Source: an uncultured SAR324 cluster bacterium
Lineage (GTDB): Bacteria; SAR324; NAC60-12
Reading direction: 5' to 3'
NCBI GenBank assembly: GCA_902513935.1
Contig: CABXOR010000041.1
Location: 1-14,818 of the forward strand
DNA: 14,818 bases
Shown: piece after piece, positions 6,430 through 13,775 of the stretch
Numbering within the stretch: position 1 is the stretch's first letter
How the letters are laid out: every line of letters begins with the position of its first letter
Translations under genes and position numbers: made by a program
Notes under the pieces: generated by a model
Seen by the model: only the letters and a program-made list of their open reading frames with translations
The model's database searches: none
Told to the model about the DNA's origin: nothing

Positions 6430-8534
6430 CTTTCTTTATCCTTGAGTTTTTCCTGCCGCTCCTTGATTACTTTTTCCTGCACAAAGGAAGGACATTCTGC
6501 ATACTTCTCAAATTCCATTGTGTAATTTGCTTTTCCTGCAGACATGGAGCGAAGAGTTGTTGCATAACCAAACATTTCCGCTAAAGGCACACCAGAATTA
6601 ATCACAGTGTCGTCACCTTTTACTTCTGAGCCATAAATCACACCTCGCCTGGAACTCAAGTCTCCTATCACTGGCCCCTGATACTCACTTGGAGTTTCTA
6701 CTTCAACTTTCATGACTGGTTCCAACAATACCGGATTTGCCTTTGCAACAGCCTGGCGCATGGCGTAACGTGATGCTAATTGGTAAGCTAAATCACTTGA
6801 ATCAACATCATGGTATTTCCCCTCATTTAGTGTAACCTTAATATTAACCATTGGAAATGCGGCCAGAGGACCTTTTCCCATCACATCCTTAAAACCTTTT
6901 TCACATGCACCAATGTGTTCTGACGGGATTGAACCACCAAATATTTTGTTTTCAAATTCAAAACTTTCTTCATGATCCAAAGGCAAAGGTTCAATTGATC
7001 CTGTGACTCCTGCAAATTGTCCGGAACCGCCAGTTTGTTTTTTATGTAAATAATCGTAATCAGCTGCTCTTGTGATTGCTTCTCTATAGTTCACTTGCGG
7101 AGCACCAACGATAACATCCACTTCAAATTCCCGACGCATTCTTTCAATGTAAATATCAAGGTGCAGTTCACCCATTCCAGAAATAATCGTATCTCCGGAT
7201 TCTTCATCAGAGGAAACGTGAAAAGTAGGGTCTTCTCGCATGAAACGCCCGAGCGCTTTACTCAATTTCATGTGTTGTTCGTTATCTTTACCTTTTACTG
7301 CAAGAGAAATAACGGCATCCGGAACAAAAATAGATTCACAGGAAACACGGATTCCCTCACCACAAAAAGTATCTCCAGAAGCACAATCAACTCCAACCAT
7401 TGCAATTATATCTCCGGCTTCTGCAACATCTATGTTTTCACGGTCATTGGAGTGCATTCTTACCATACGGCCAACACGCATCTTGTTAGCGGTCCTGGAA
7501 TTAGTAACCTGGTCACCTTTTGATAGTTTGCCCTGGTAAACTCTGGTATATGTCAACTGACCAAATTGTTCTTCTGTTAGCTTAAAAGCCATTGCTACAG
7601 TCGGTTTATCTGGGTCGCAACTCAAAAGGACTTCTTCTTGTGTCTTAATGTCAGTAGCTTTAGTTGAAGCAGCTTCAAGTGGCGATGGGAGGTAGCTGAT
7701 CACAGCATCAAGAAGTGATTGAACACCTTTATTTTTGAAAGCACTTCCCATATAAACCGGGCATAGCCCCAAAGACTGTACACCTATTTTTACTGCAGCA
7801 TGGATGCTTTCTTCTGCAATTTCTTTTTCTTCCAGTAAATCCTCCATCATTTGATCATCAAACATGGAAACTGCTTCCAGCATTTCTGCCCGGTAACTTT
7901 CTGCATCTGATTTCATCTCATTCGGAATTTCCTCAAACCTCAGATCATCACCATGCTCACCGTCAAAATAAATAGCTTTCATTGTGATCAAATCAACCAC
8001 TCCATTGTGATTTTCCTCAAGTCCGATTGGCAGTTGCATGGCTACTGCGTTCAAATCAAGAATGTCTCGAATACCCTTAATACCATTATGGGGATTTGCA
8101 CCCATTCGATCCAATTTATTAATAAATGCAAGTCGCGGAACTCGATAACGTTTCATCTGACGATCTACTGTGATCGACTGAGATTGAATACCGGCCACAC
8201 CACAAAGGATCATAATCGCTCCATCAAGAACACGTAGTGATCGCTCAACTTCAACTGTAAAATCAACATGACCGGGAGTATCAATAATGTTAATTTTTGT
8301 TTCATTCCATTCCACAGTTGTTGCAGCAGAAGTAATCGTGATACCTTTTTCTTTTTCAAGTTCCATGTGGTCCATGGTTGCTCCAGCACCTCCTCCACGA
8401 ACCTCTTCAATTTTATGAATTTTGCCGGCGTAGAATAATACACGCTCTGTGAGAGTTGTTTTTCCGCTGTCGATATGTGCGGAAATACCGATGTTTCTTG
8501 TATTTTCAAGAACTTTTTGAGATGCAGGATTCAT
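6426..8534 (-). CDS. fusA: Translation elongation factor G, spdEFG1/mtEFG1-like
   Basis: This 702-residue GTPase drives ribosome translocation. All G motifs are intact: AHIDSGKT (19-26), EKGITI with Thr66 in switch I, DTPGHVD (85-91) with catalytic His89, NKLDR (139-143) and SAFKNKG as G5. Domains II-V follow at normal length. Several features match mitochondrial EF-G1 and the spd-type EF-G1 of spirochaetes, planctomycetes and deltaproteobacteria rather than enterobacterial FusA: the insert EVRGGGAGATMDHMELE in switch I, Ser in place of Ala in the P-loop, the KKQTGGSGQFAGVTGSIEPL segment of domain IV and SEYQGPVIGDLSSRRG in domain V. Such organisms often have a second EF-G for ribosome recycling. 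The gene is apart from rpsL, rpsG and tuf. It has its own promoter, no clear ribosome site, and meets the aminotransferase tail to tail. Confidence 0.95.
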   Translation of the reverse strand: MNPASQKVLENTRNIGISAHIDSGKTTLTERVLFYAGKIHKIEEVRGGGAGATMDHMELEKEKGITITSAATTVEWNETKINIIDTPGHVDFTVEVERSLRVLDGAIMILCGVAGIQSQSITVDRQMKRYRVPRLAFINKLDRMGANPHNGIKGIRDILDLNAVAMQLPIGLEENHNGVVDLITMKAIYFDGEHGDDLRFEEIPNEMKSDAESYRAEMLEAVSMFDDQMMEDLLEEKEIAEESIHAAVKIGVQSLGLCPVYMGSAFKNKGVQSLLDAVISYLPSPLEAASTKATDIKTQEEVLLSCDPDKPTVAMAFKLTEEQFGQLTYTRVYQGKLSKGDQVTNSRTANKMRVGRMVRMHSNDRENIDVAEAGDIIAMVGVDCASGDTFCGEGIRVSCESIFVPDAVISLAVKGKDNEQHMKLSKALGRFMREDPTFHVSSDEESGDTIISGMGELHLDIYIERMRREFEVDVIVGAPQVNYREAITRAADYDYLHKKQTGGSGQFAGVTGSIEPLPLDHEESFEFENKIFGGSIPSEHIGACEKGFKDVMGKGPLAAFPMVNIKVTLNEGKYHDVDSSDLAYQLASRYAMRQAVAKANPVLLEPVMKVEVETPSEYQGPVIGDLSSRRGVIYGSEVKGDDTVINSGVPLAEMFGYATTLRSMSAGKANYTMEFEKYAECPSFVQEKVIKERQEKLKDKES

Positions 8535-8592
8535 TAGATAATCTGATTTTTATGGGATTTGTATAGAAATAATAAAAAAAATATAATCCTTA

Positions 8593-8621
8593 AATATAGA
8601 TCTATAATAAGATTTTATCAA
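8593..8621 (-). promoter_or_regulatory. Sigma70-type promoter of EF-G gene
   Basis: On the minus strand TTGATA (8621-8616; 5 of 6 consensus) is 17 nt from TATATT (8598-8593; 5 of 6). Transcription would start near 8586, giving an AU-rich leader of about 50 nt before the ATG at 8534. It lies between selD and the EF-G gene. Confidence 0.55.
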
Positions 8622-8673
8622 GCACTATTCTTAAACTATATACAAGGGGAATTTATTAACCTGTCAGCGAGTG

Positions 8674-9732
8674 TTATGTAAAAATTAGTTTTGCTTTACT
8701 AAAATTGCTTACGTAGCCGATGCAAGCAGAGGGAAACACTCCGACATTATGCAGGTCTTTTAGAATTGTGGTAGTTTCATCTTCCGGAACTGCGACCAAA
8801 AGGCCGCCGCTGGTTTGTGGATCCAGCATTAATTCTTGCAATATCGGTGCACTTTTTTCAGGAAATTTCCAGTATTTTTCAACCAAACTGCGATTGGTTT
8901 TATTTACACTAGTACTTACACCACGCTCATACATTTCCCTGGCTTCACTCAAAATAGGGATATCATCAAGTGTGATGTTCAATGTTAAGTCAGAACCGGG
9001 CACCATTTCCATGCAATGACCAGCAAAACCAAATCCAGTGATATCAGTTGCTGCGTGTATCTCAAAGTTCGCCAATACTTCAGCCGCAGCTTTGTTTAGT
9101 TCAATTAAGGAGTCCAGACAATCCTGAAGCGCTTCTTTTGAAACTAAATTTTTTAGATTAGCATTTAATAAAACGCCACTGCCAATTGCCTTCGTCAAAA
9201 TCAACTGATCTCCAGGCTGAGCACCGATATTTCTCCAAATTTTTTCAGGATGCACCAATCCTGTTACAGTCAATCCAAATTTTGGTTCATCGTCATCAGT
9301 GGTATGTCCTCCTAATAGAACTGCACCTGCTTCTGTGATTTTTTGCAGAGCACCTGCAACAATCCTTTCCAGCACCTCATCTTCAAGTTTTCCGGAAGGA
9401 AAGCCTACAAGATTTAGACAGGACAATGGTTTGCCGCCCATAGCATAAACATCACTTAGGGAGTTGGCTGCGGCAATTTGTCCATATAAATAAGGATCAT
9501 CAACCGGTGGTGTGATAAAATCAGCTGTAAAAACAAGAGCCTGTTCATCATTCAAAAGATACACTCCTGCATCATCACTGGTGTCAAAACCAACGAGCAC
9601 ATTAGAGTCATTATTTTGAGGTAAAGAAGCCAGCATTTTTTTCAATCCGACCGGATTGAATTTTGATGCTCAACCACAGGTTTTTGCCAAACTTGTGAGA
9701 CTGGGCTTTTGAAAAATTTGTTTCAATTTCAT
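8674..9732 (-). CDS. selD: Selenide, water dikinase; selenoprotein (Sec21 from in-frame TGA)
   Basis: SelD makes selenophosphate from selenide and ATP, the selenium donor for selenocysteine and 2-selenouridine. From residue 45 the protein is a standard member: SDDAGVY, TADFITPPVDDPYLYGQIAA, AMGGKP, LLGGHTTDDDEP, DPQTSGGLL. A plain open frame begins only at a TTG (9645) and lacks the N-terminal active-site loop. Extending upstream in frame to an ATG at 9732 crosses one TGA (9672-9670) and yields KTCG-Sec-ASKFNP. Sec21 then aligns with Cys17 of E. coli SelD and Lys24 with the catalytic Lys20, with the same spacing of three. Many SelD proteins carry Sec at this place. With Sec the length is 352, normal for the family (E. 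coli 347). A SECIS-like hairpin follows the TGA. Another ATG at 9753 is possible; neither has a clear ribosome site. Confidence 0.93.
9641..9660 (-). promoter_or_regulatory. Bacterial SECIS hairpin in selD
   Basis: On the coding (minus) strand TTCAATCC (9660-9653) and GGATTGAA (9648-9641) form a perfect 8-bp stem around the loop GGTC (9652-9649). The stem starts 9 nt after the TGA, and the loop begins 18 nt after it. This fits the bacterial SECIS pattern: an apical loop about 16-37 nt downstream with a G in its first two positions, bound by SelB. E. coli fdhF also has GGUC in its loop. The TTG that looks like a start codon is part of the 3' arm. Confidence 0.85.
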
Positions 9733-9867
9733 AGAATTTATTCTGCTGTACATGCATTGCTTGCAAAGAAGCAGGCCTGATCAAGAATTTTTACTCTGCA
9801 TTCAAGATACTCCATCTGCAACATCCAGAAATTTTAGGATTTCAGTAAACCCGTAAATAAACAAGAC

Positions 9868-10284
9868 TTATAGATCAAAACAGGCTTTGATGGAATCCGG
9901 AATGACCTTAGCCTGTAGGCGTTTTGAGTTTGAAGGATGTGGTTTGGCCCACACCCTTACTTCTGTACCCTTTACGCAAAGTTGGCCGTTGTTATAAATT
10001 TCGTGGGATACAATCATTGTTTTTGCCCGCCACTCACTGATCCAACTGGTAACCTCAATCACATCTCCGTATTTTGAAGGATAAATAAATTCAGCATGAG
10101 CATCTACGATCGGTAGGCCGACAACGCCAAATTGTTTCATTAAATCCCCCATATTCGCACCGGCTTTGTCAAACAAAAGATGGGCACTCTGATCAAACCA
10201 AATGAAATAATTTGGATAAAACACAATTTTTGCGGGATCACAATGTCCCCAGCTAATATGAATTGTGAGTGTATATTTTAGCAT
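9868..10284 (-). CDS. 4HBT-family acyl-CoA thioesterase
   Basis: This 138-residue hot-dog-fold protein hydrolyses an acyl- or aroyl-CoA thioester. It matches the 4-hydroxybenzoyl-CoA thioesterase of Pseudomonas CBS3 along its whole length: WGHCDPAKIVFYPNYFIWFD near the N terminus with Asp16 at the catalytic Asp17 position, GLPIVDAHAEFIYPSKYGD in the middle, ISEWRAKTMIVSHEIY and a late TEVRVWA strand. The length is normal (about 140). YbgC-type thioesterases share the DxD-like start, so the true substrate may be another acyl-CoA. No benzoate or halobenzoate degradation gene is nearby. A GAGCGGA about 6 nt before the ATG could be the ribosome site. selD follows 135 nt downstream on the same strand; co-transcription is possible. 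Confidence 0.85.
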   Translation of the reverse strand: MLKYTLTIHISWGHCDPAKIVFYPNYFIWFDQSAHLLFDKAGANMGDLMKQFGVVGLPIVDAHAEFIYPSKYGDVIEVTSWISEWRAKTMIVSHEIYNNGQLCVKGTEVRVWAKPHPSNSKRLQAKVIPDSIKACFDL

Positions 10285-10720
10285 GAATTTCCGCTCATTA
10301 TTAGATTATCTTTCAGATGACTCAGCACCTGTGAATCAGTAGACTTAGCAGGGAGTATTAGTAAATTTCTTTGTCTTCAAAAAAGTGCGATTGTCAACTG
10401 TTGAAATAGTAAAGCATAAGCAGAAAAGGGAAAGAATGCAACGATCTATATTGTCAATCATTCATCACAGAAGCAGAATGATTGAATCAGTTCCCAGAAA
10501 TAAAGGAGAGAGAACCAAATATAATTATCACTAATTTAAGTGGAAAATTTGGCAAAATTGCACATTACAATCGTGTGAAAAGAAAATTGATTGAATTTTT
10601 ACTAAAGTTTCATGAAAATTAGCCGAGATTAATAGTAGTTCATTTGCTCAGGAATTTTATGTAATAGCATTACTGATTTGTATGTCTTTTGAGTAACACT
10701 TTTTTCAACATAGTACAAAG
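10285..10720. other. Intergenic region between divergent genes, with inverted repeat
   Basis: This 436-nt AT-rich gap separates the thioesterase gene (leftward) from the lipoprotein gene (rightward). I see no tRNA, no convincing gene and no clear promoter. It holds a perfect 10-bp inverted repeat, TCAATCATTC (10454-10463) and GAATGATTGA (10476-10485), with a 12-nt spacer and no T-tract after it. The longest plus-strand frame here is a 32-codon one from the ATG at 10437, of odd composition and probably not coding. The repeat lies near the middle, suitable for a shared regulator site. Confidence 0.5.
10454..10485. repeat. Perfect 10-bp inverted repeat
   Basis: TCAATCATTC and GAATGATTGA are exact reverse complements separated by 12 nt. 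The lack of a following T-run argues against a terminator. The form suits a dimeric DNA-binding protein or a structured leader, but no function can be assigned. Confidence 0.6.
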
Positions 10721-11161
10721 ATGAAAATGATCAATATTTCACAAAAAACATCTTGGTTAGTTATTTTATCTGGAATTATATTTTTTGGTTCCGGGTGCTC
10801 AAAATTGGTCGGTTTTACCAAAGAAAAAACTACTCCTACTTCTTGTGCTGACCGTGCAATTGAACGGGCCTTTAACTTGCACGAGGGTGCCAAGACCGGT
10901 TTGGCTTTGTATTTTGAGGAACGAAGTGACAATCAACTTTATCTGGCTTTCTATGCAGCAACAGATTCAGTTTATGAATCCAGGAGGGTGAAAAAGTGCT
11001 GGGATAGAAGGGTTTCTCATTACAATGCAATGCAGAATTTATGGGAAATGAACACGGCATTAGCCAGAGCGATTCGGCGCAATATGCCGGATGACGAGCG
11101 TGGTGAACTGATCTCAGTTTTCCGCGAACAATACGATTGGGTGATGCCTAATTTTCGCTGA
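10721..11161 (+). CDS. Hypothetical lipoprotein
   Basis: The 146-residue protein begins with a signal peptide (basic start, hydrophobic residues about 12-22) ending in GSGC. Cys26 is the probable lipidation site, although Gly at the -3 position is less usual than Leu. The mature part is soluble and helical, with two further Cys (about residues 42 and 93), several Arg pairs, Trp residues and the segment RRNMPDDERGELISVFREQYDW near the C terminus. I do not recognise the family. Ser27 after the Cys would favour outer-membrane sorting by the enterobacterial rule. Start codons at 10721 and 10727 are both possible; neither has a strong ribosome site. greA follows 114 nt downstream on the same strand. 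Confidence 0.7.
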   Translation: MKMINISQKTSWLVILSGIIFFGSGCSKLVGFTKEKTTPTSCADRAIERAFNLHEGAKTGLALYFEERSDNQLYLAFYAATDSVYESRRVKKCWDRRVSHYNAMQNLWEMNTALARAIRRNMPDDERGELISVFREQYDWVMPNFR

Positions 11162-11275
11162 ATTTACAACTTGCCTTTTTGCTCTCATCAGTCTAACTTA
11201 AATCTTCTGTTATTCCCCATCGACTCCGGTCACTTATTTTTTCAGTAATTTTATATGCTTTAATTGATATTTCAA

Positions 11276-11755
11276 ATGAGCGAGTCTTACCCTATGACCA
11301 TTCCGGGTTACGAAAAATTAAAAAACGAACTCAAAGAATTGACCAGTATAGATCGGCCCGCTGTGGTAAATGCTATTTCTACTGCAAGAGAACACGGAGA
11401 TCTAAAGGAAAATGCTGAATACCATGCTGCCAAAGAACAACAGGGTTTTATAGAAGGAAGAATTCAGGAATTGAATGCAAAACTGGCTCTCGCAAATGTG
11501 ATTGATATTGCAAAACTTTCTGGCGAAAAGATAGTTTTTGGCGCAACTGTTACTTTTGTGGACGTTGATACAGACAAAGAAAAAATCTATCAGCTGGTAG
11601 GTGATGACGAATCAGATCTTGAACAAAATAAACTTTCTATTTCCTCACCTATTGCCCGTGCTTTGATCGGGAAGTCTGTTGGTGATACTCTCACCATTCC
11701 AATACCCAAAGGGAAAATTGAGGTCGAAATATTGAAAATCGAATTTATTGTTTGA
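11276..11755 (+). CDS. greA: Transcript cleavage factor GreA
   Basis: GreA rescues backtracked RNA polymerase by stimulating cleavage of the nascent RNA. The 159-residue product matches E. coli GreA along its length: [14 protein letters not shown] at the start of the coiled coil, [20 protein letters not shown] with the tip acidic residues Asp42 and Glu45, [17 protein letters not shown], then a C-terminal FKBP-like domain ([30 protein letters not shown]). I chose the ATG at 11276 ([13 protein letters not shown]). An in-frame TTG at 11264 would add four residues not found in the family. No Shine-Dalgarno is visible. The stop is 2 nt from the convergent gluQ stop. Confidence 0.96.
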   Translation: MSESYPMTIPGYEKLKNELKELTSIDRPAVVNAISTAREHGDLKENAEYHAAKEQQGFIEGRIQELNAKLALANVIDIAKLSGEKIVFGATVTFVDVDTDKEKIYQLVGDDESDLEQNKLSISSPIARALIGKSVGDTLTIPIPKGKIEVEILKIEFIV

Positions 11756-11757
11756 TT

Positions 11758-12690
11758 TTAATTTTTGTGGTCTAATATCGAATTCGGCCCGTCTTTCAGA
11801 ATCATAATACTCCGGAACACTTCTTTCAAATCTTCAAGTGTCTGAATTTCTTCAAACGGAAGATTTAACGACTTTGCGGTTTCTTGATAAATCCAAGTTG
11901 GATCCCGGTGTTTTTCCCGTAACATTTGTATAGAATGAGATCCTTTTGACTTTGACAGTTTGTCTCCGGCATCATTTGTCTGCAACAAATGGTGTACAAA
12001 GCGTGTTTCTGGAAAGATAGAATCGTTTAAACATTTCGCAAGATAAAGTTGTGCACCAGTTGAAGACCTCAAATCATATCCTCTGACTACAAGATTTACT
12101 CCAAGTTCCAGATCATCCACGATGGACGTAAGCTGATAAGCTGGAAGTCCATCTCTTCGTTTTATTACAAAATCACCCATTTCCCGGGAAACGTCGATTT
12201 TCTCTATTTTGTTTGTAAATGTTTTTAAACAGATAAGAGTTTGCACAGGAACAAGGATCCGGCAAGTATGATTACCGTTCAGTAAATTGAGTTTTTTGTT
12301 ACGGCAAGTTCCCGGATAGTTTCCGTTTGAAGATATTTGTCTGATTTCTGAACGGGAGCATTCACAGGCAAACATGTGTCCGGATTTGCGAAGAAGTTCA
12401 AGTGACTCATGGTAAAGCTCCATGCGAAATCGTTGTGAAAATTTTGAGAATAACTCGTCGGGTCCGGAAGGTCCGGAATCGTATTTGATGCCGAGCCATT
12501 CCAACTGCAAAAAAATATCTTCCACAGCAGAACGTTCCACCCGGGGATCGTCAAGGTCATCAATTCTAAGGTGTAAATGTCCATTTTGAAAATCTACCAG
12601 CAAAGCAGTCAGCAAAAAATTGAAAGCATTCCCAAGATGGAGATAACCACTCGGCGTGGGGGCTAATCGAGAGATGACAGATGAGTCCAT
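11758..12690 (-). CDS. gluQ: Glutamyl-Q tRNA(Asp) synthetase
   Basis: GluQ-RS is a shortened glutamyl-tRNA synthetase that lacks the anticodon-binding domain. It activates glutamate without tRNA and attaches it to the queuosine base at position 34 of tRNA-Asp. The 310-residue product shows RLAPTPSGYLHLGN with the HIGH-type motif at 18-21, RIDDLDDPRVE, a zinc site (Cys109, Cys111, Tyr125, Cys129) as in E. coli YadB, GDFVIKRRDGLPAYQLTSIV and a KLSKS (KMSKS-type) motif at 244-248. The length is right for GluQ-RS and far too short for full GluRS. The ATG at 12690 is the best start. A TTG at 12762 adds 24 residues with no family match. The gene points away from efp and meets greA tail to tail. Confidence 0.88.
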   Translation of the reverse strand: MDSSVISRLAPTPSGYLHLGNAFNFLLTALLVDFQNGHLHLRIDDLDDPRVERSAVEDIFLQLEWLGIKYDSGPSGPDELFSKFSQRFRMELYHESLELLRKSGHMFACECSRSEIRQISSNGNYPGTCRNKKLNLLNGNHTCRILVPVQTLICLKTFTNKIEKIDVSREMGDFVIKRRDGLPAYQLTSIVDDLELGVNLVVRGYDLRSSTGAQLYLAKCLNDSIFPETRFVHHLLQTNDAGDKLSKSKGSHSIQMLREKHRDPTWIYQETAKSLNLPFEEIQTLEDLKEVFRSIMILKDGPNSILDHKN

Positions 12691-13145
12691 TACTGTTTTT
12701 TGTAGAGTTAGCAAATAACTTACTGGAATTTTTACACTACTCTGCTTGTTTTTAGAGTACAAGGAATTATCATGGACTAACCACTATTCTACCTAAATCA
12801 ATATAAATGTTCCGGATTTGAATACCAACCAGGTCTAGCCATACAGAAATTCAGTGAACAGATTTAGTACTGGTTAAATCTGAAGAACAGTATTCGATAA
12901 GAGGCCTGAGAAGCAGGAAGTTGAGGAGTTTCAGAATTGTACATTGATGCAGTTTTCCATATTAAGCTAGATTTGTTTTGGTGCCTGTACTAAGATAACA
13001 CATCAGGAATAAGCATATGTGGAAAATGAATCAAACCGATTATTTCAGTTTATCTGAAAAATTTTTTATGTAAAAGTAGAGCATTTTATGTTTGTTTTTA
13101 ATAACACAAAGTTCAGGTTTACATAATAATCAACGAAAGATTTAA
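12691..13145. other. Divergent intergenic region gluQ/efp with inverted repeats
   Basis: This 455-nt gap contains no gene or tRNA that I can support. Two structures stand out. CAGATTTA (12859-12866) and TAAATCTG (12875-12882) form a perfect 8-bp inverted repeat with an 8-nt spacer. TTTCAG (13043-13048) and CTGAAA (13054-13059) form a 6-bp stem with a TTTAT loop, followed by AA and six T residues (13062-13067), which looks like a weak plus-strand terminator. As no plus-strand gene precedes it, it could end a short leader transcript or an unknown small RNA upstream of efp. No confident promoter was found for either gene. Confidence 0.5.
13043..13067 (+). terminator. Terminator-like hairpin in efp leader
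   Basis: A 6-bp stem, TTTCAG/CTGAAA, with a 5-nt loop is followed by AA and six T residues. It ends about 78 nt before the efp ATG. The stem has only two G-C pairs, so it is weak. If transcription starts upstream, it could attenuate efp. Confidence 0.35.
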
Positions 13146-13706
13146 ATGTACGAAACATCAGATATCCGGAAAGGTCTCCGAGTTGAACTGGATGGTGGTC
13201 CATTTGTGGTGGTGGACTTTCAGTTTGTAAAACCTGGGAAAGGGACTGCATTTACACGGACAAAAATCCGAAACATGATTAACGGCGCCGTGATAGACCG
13301 TACATTTAAGTCAGGTGAAAAACTAAAACCGGCTGATACAGAAGAGCGTGAAATGCAGTTCTTATATAGAGATGGAGAATTTCATTTCATGGATAACAGT
13401 AACTACGAACAAGTAAGTTTGGAAAGCAGTGTTGTCGGTGATGCTTCGAATTATTTGACAGAAAACATGATGATTGAAGTGAGTTTTTACAAGGGGCGTT
13501 CTATTGGCTTAACTTTGCCAAATTTTGTAGTTTTGGAAGTTACAGAAACTGCACCCGGTGAAAAAGGGAACACAGTCACAGGTGCCTCAAAACCAGCTAT
13601 GGTTTCCACCGAATTCACAGTTAATGTACCTTTATTTGTTAATGAAGGTGATCATCTTAGAATTGACACTCGAACAGGTGAATACGTTGAAAGAGTCAAA
13701 GCCTAG
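13146..13706 (+). CDS. efp: Translation elongation factor P
   Basis: EF-P binds between the P and E sites of stalled ribosomes and promotes peptide bonds at consecutive prolines. The 186-residue product has the standard three-domain build: an N-terminal KOW-like domain with the loop KPGKGTAF, a central OB domain (about 66-125) and a C-terminal OB domain ending in RIDTRTGEYVERVKA, the EF-P signature. Lys32 sits at the tip position of E. coli Lys34, which receives the beta-lysine modification. Lys rather than Arg or a neighbouring-Pro variant points to the EpmA type of modification, and epmA lies 69 nt downstream. The only hint of a ribosome site is CGAAAG about 7 nt before the ATG. Confidence 0.97.
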   Translation: MYETSDIRKGLRVELDGGPFVVVDFQFVKPGKGTAFTRTKIRNMINGAVIDRTFKSGEKLKPADTEEREMQFLYRDGEFHFMDNSNYEQVSLESSVVGDASNYLTENMMIEVSFYKGRSIGLTLPNFVVLEVTETAPGEKGNTVTGASKPAMVSTEFTVNVPLFVNEGDHLRIDTRTGEYVERVKA

Positions 13707-13775
13707 TACAACTTCAAATTCCCTCTCAATACTCCAGCCAGGACTCAATTAAAGTTTTTCTTTAGGTATCCGATC

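Noticed and set aside
7095..7539. Open frames antisense to the EF-G gene
   Set aside because: They are shadows of a clearly coding minus-strand gene and show no family features.
9643..9645. TTG start for selD
   Set aside because: It lies inside the 3' arm of the SECIS hairpin and would remove the Sec/Lys active-site loop that the upstream frame supplies.
9738..9815. 25-codon frame ending 5 nt before the selD ATG
   Set aside because: Too short, with no ribosome site and no recognisable pattern; a leader peptide is possible but unsupported.
11264..11275. Upstream TTG start for greA
   Set aside because: The four added residues have no family match, and the ATG at 11276 aligns with known GreA starts.
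12691..12762. 24-residue N-terminal extension of gluQ from a TTG
   Set aside because: The conserved synthetase core begins right after the ATG at 12690, and the extra residues look non-coding.
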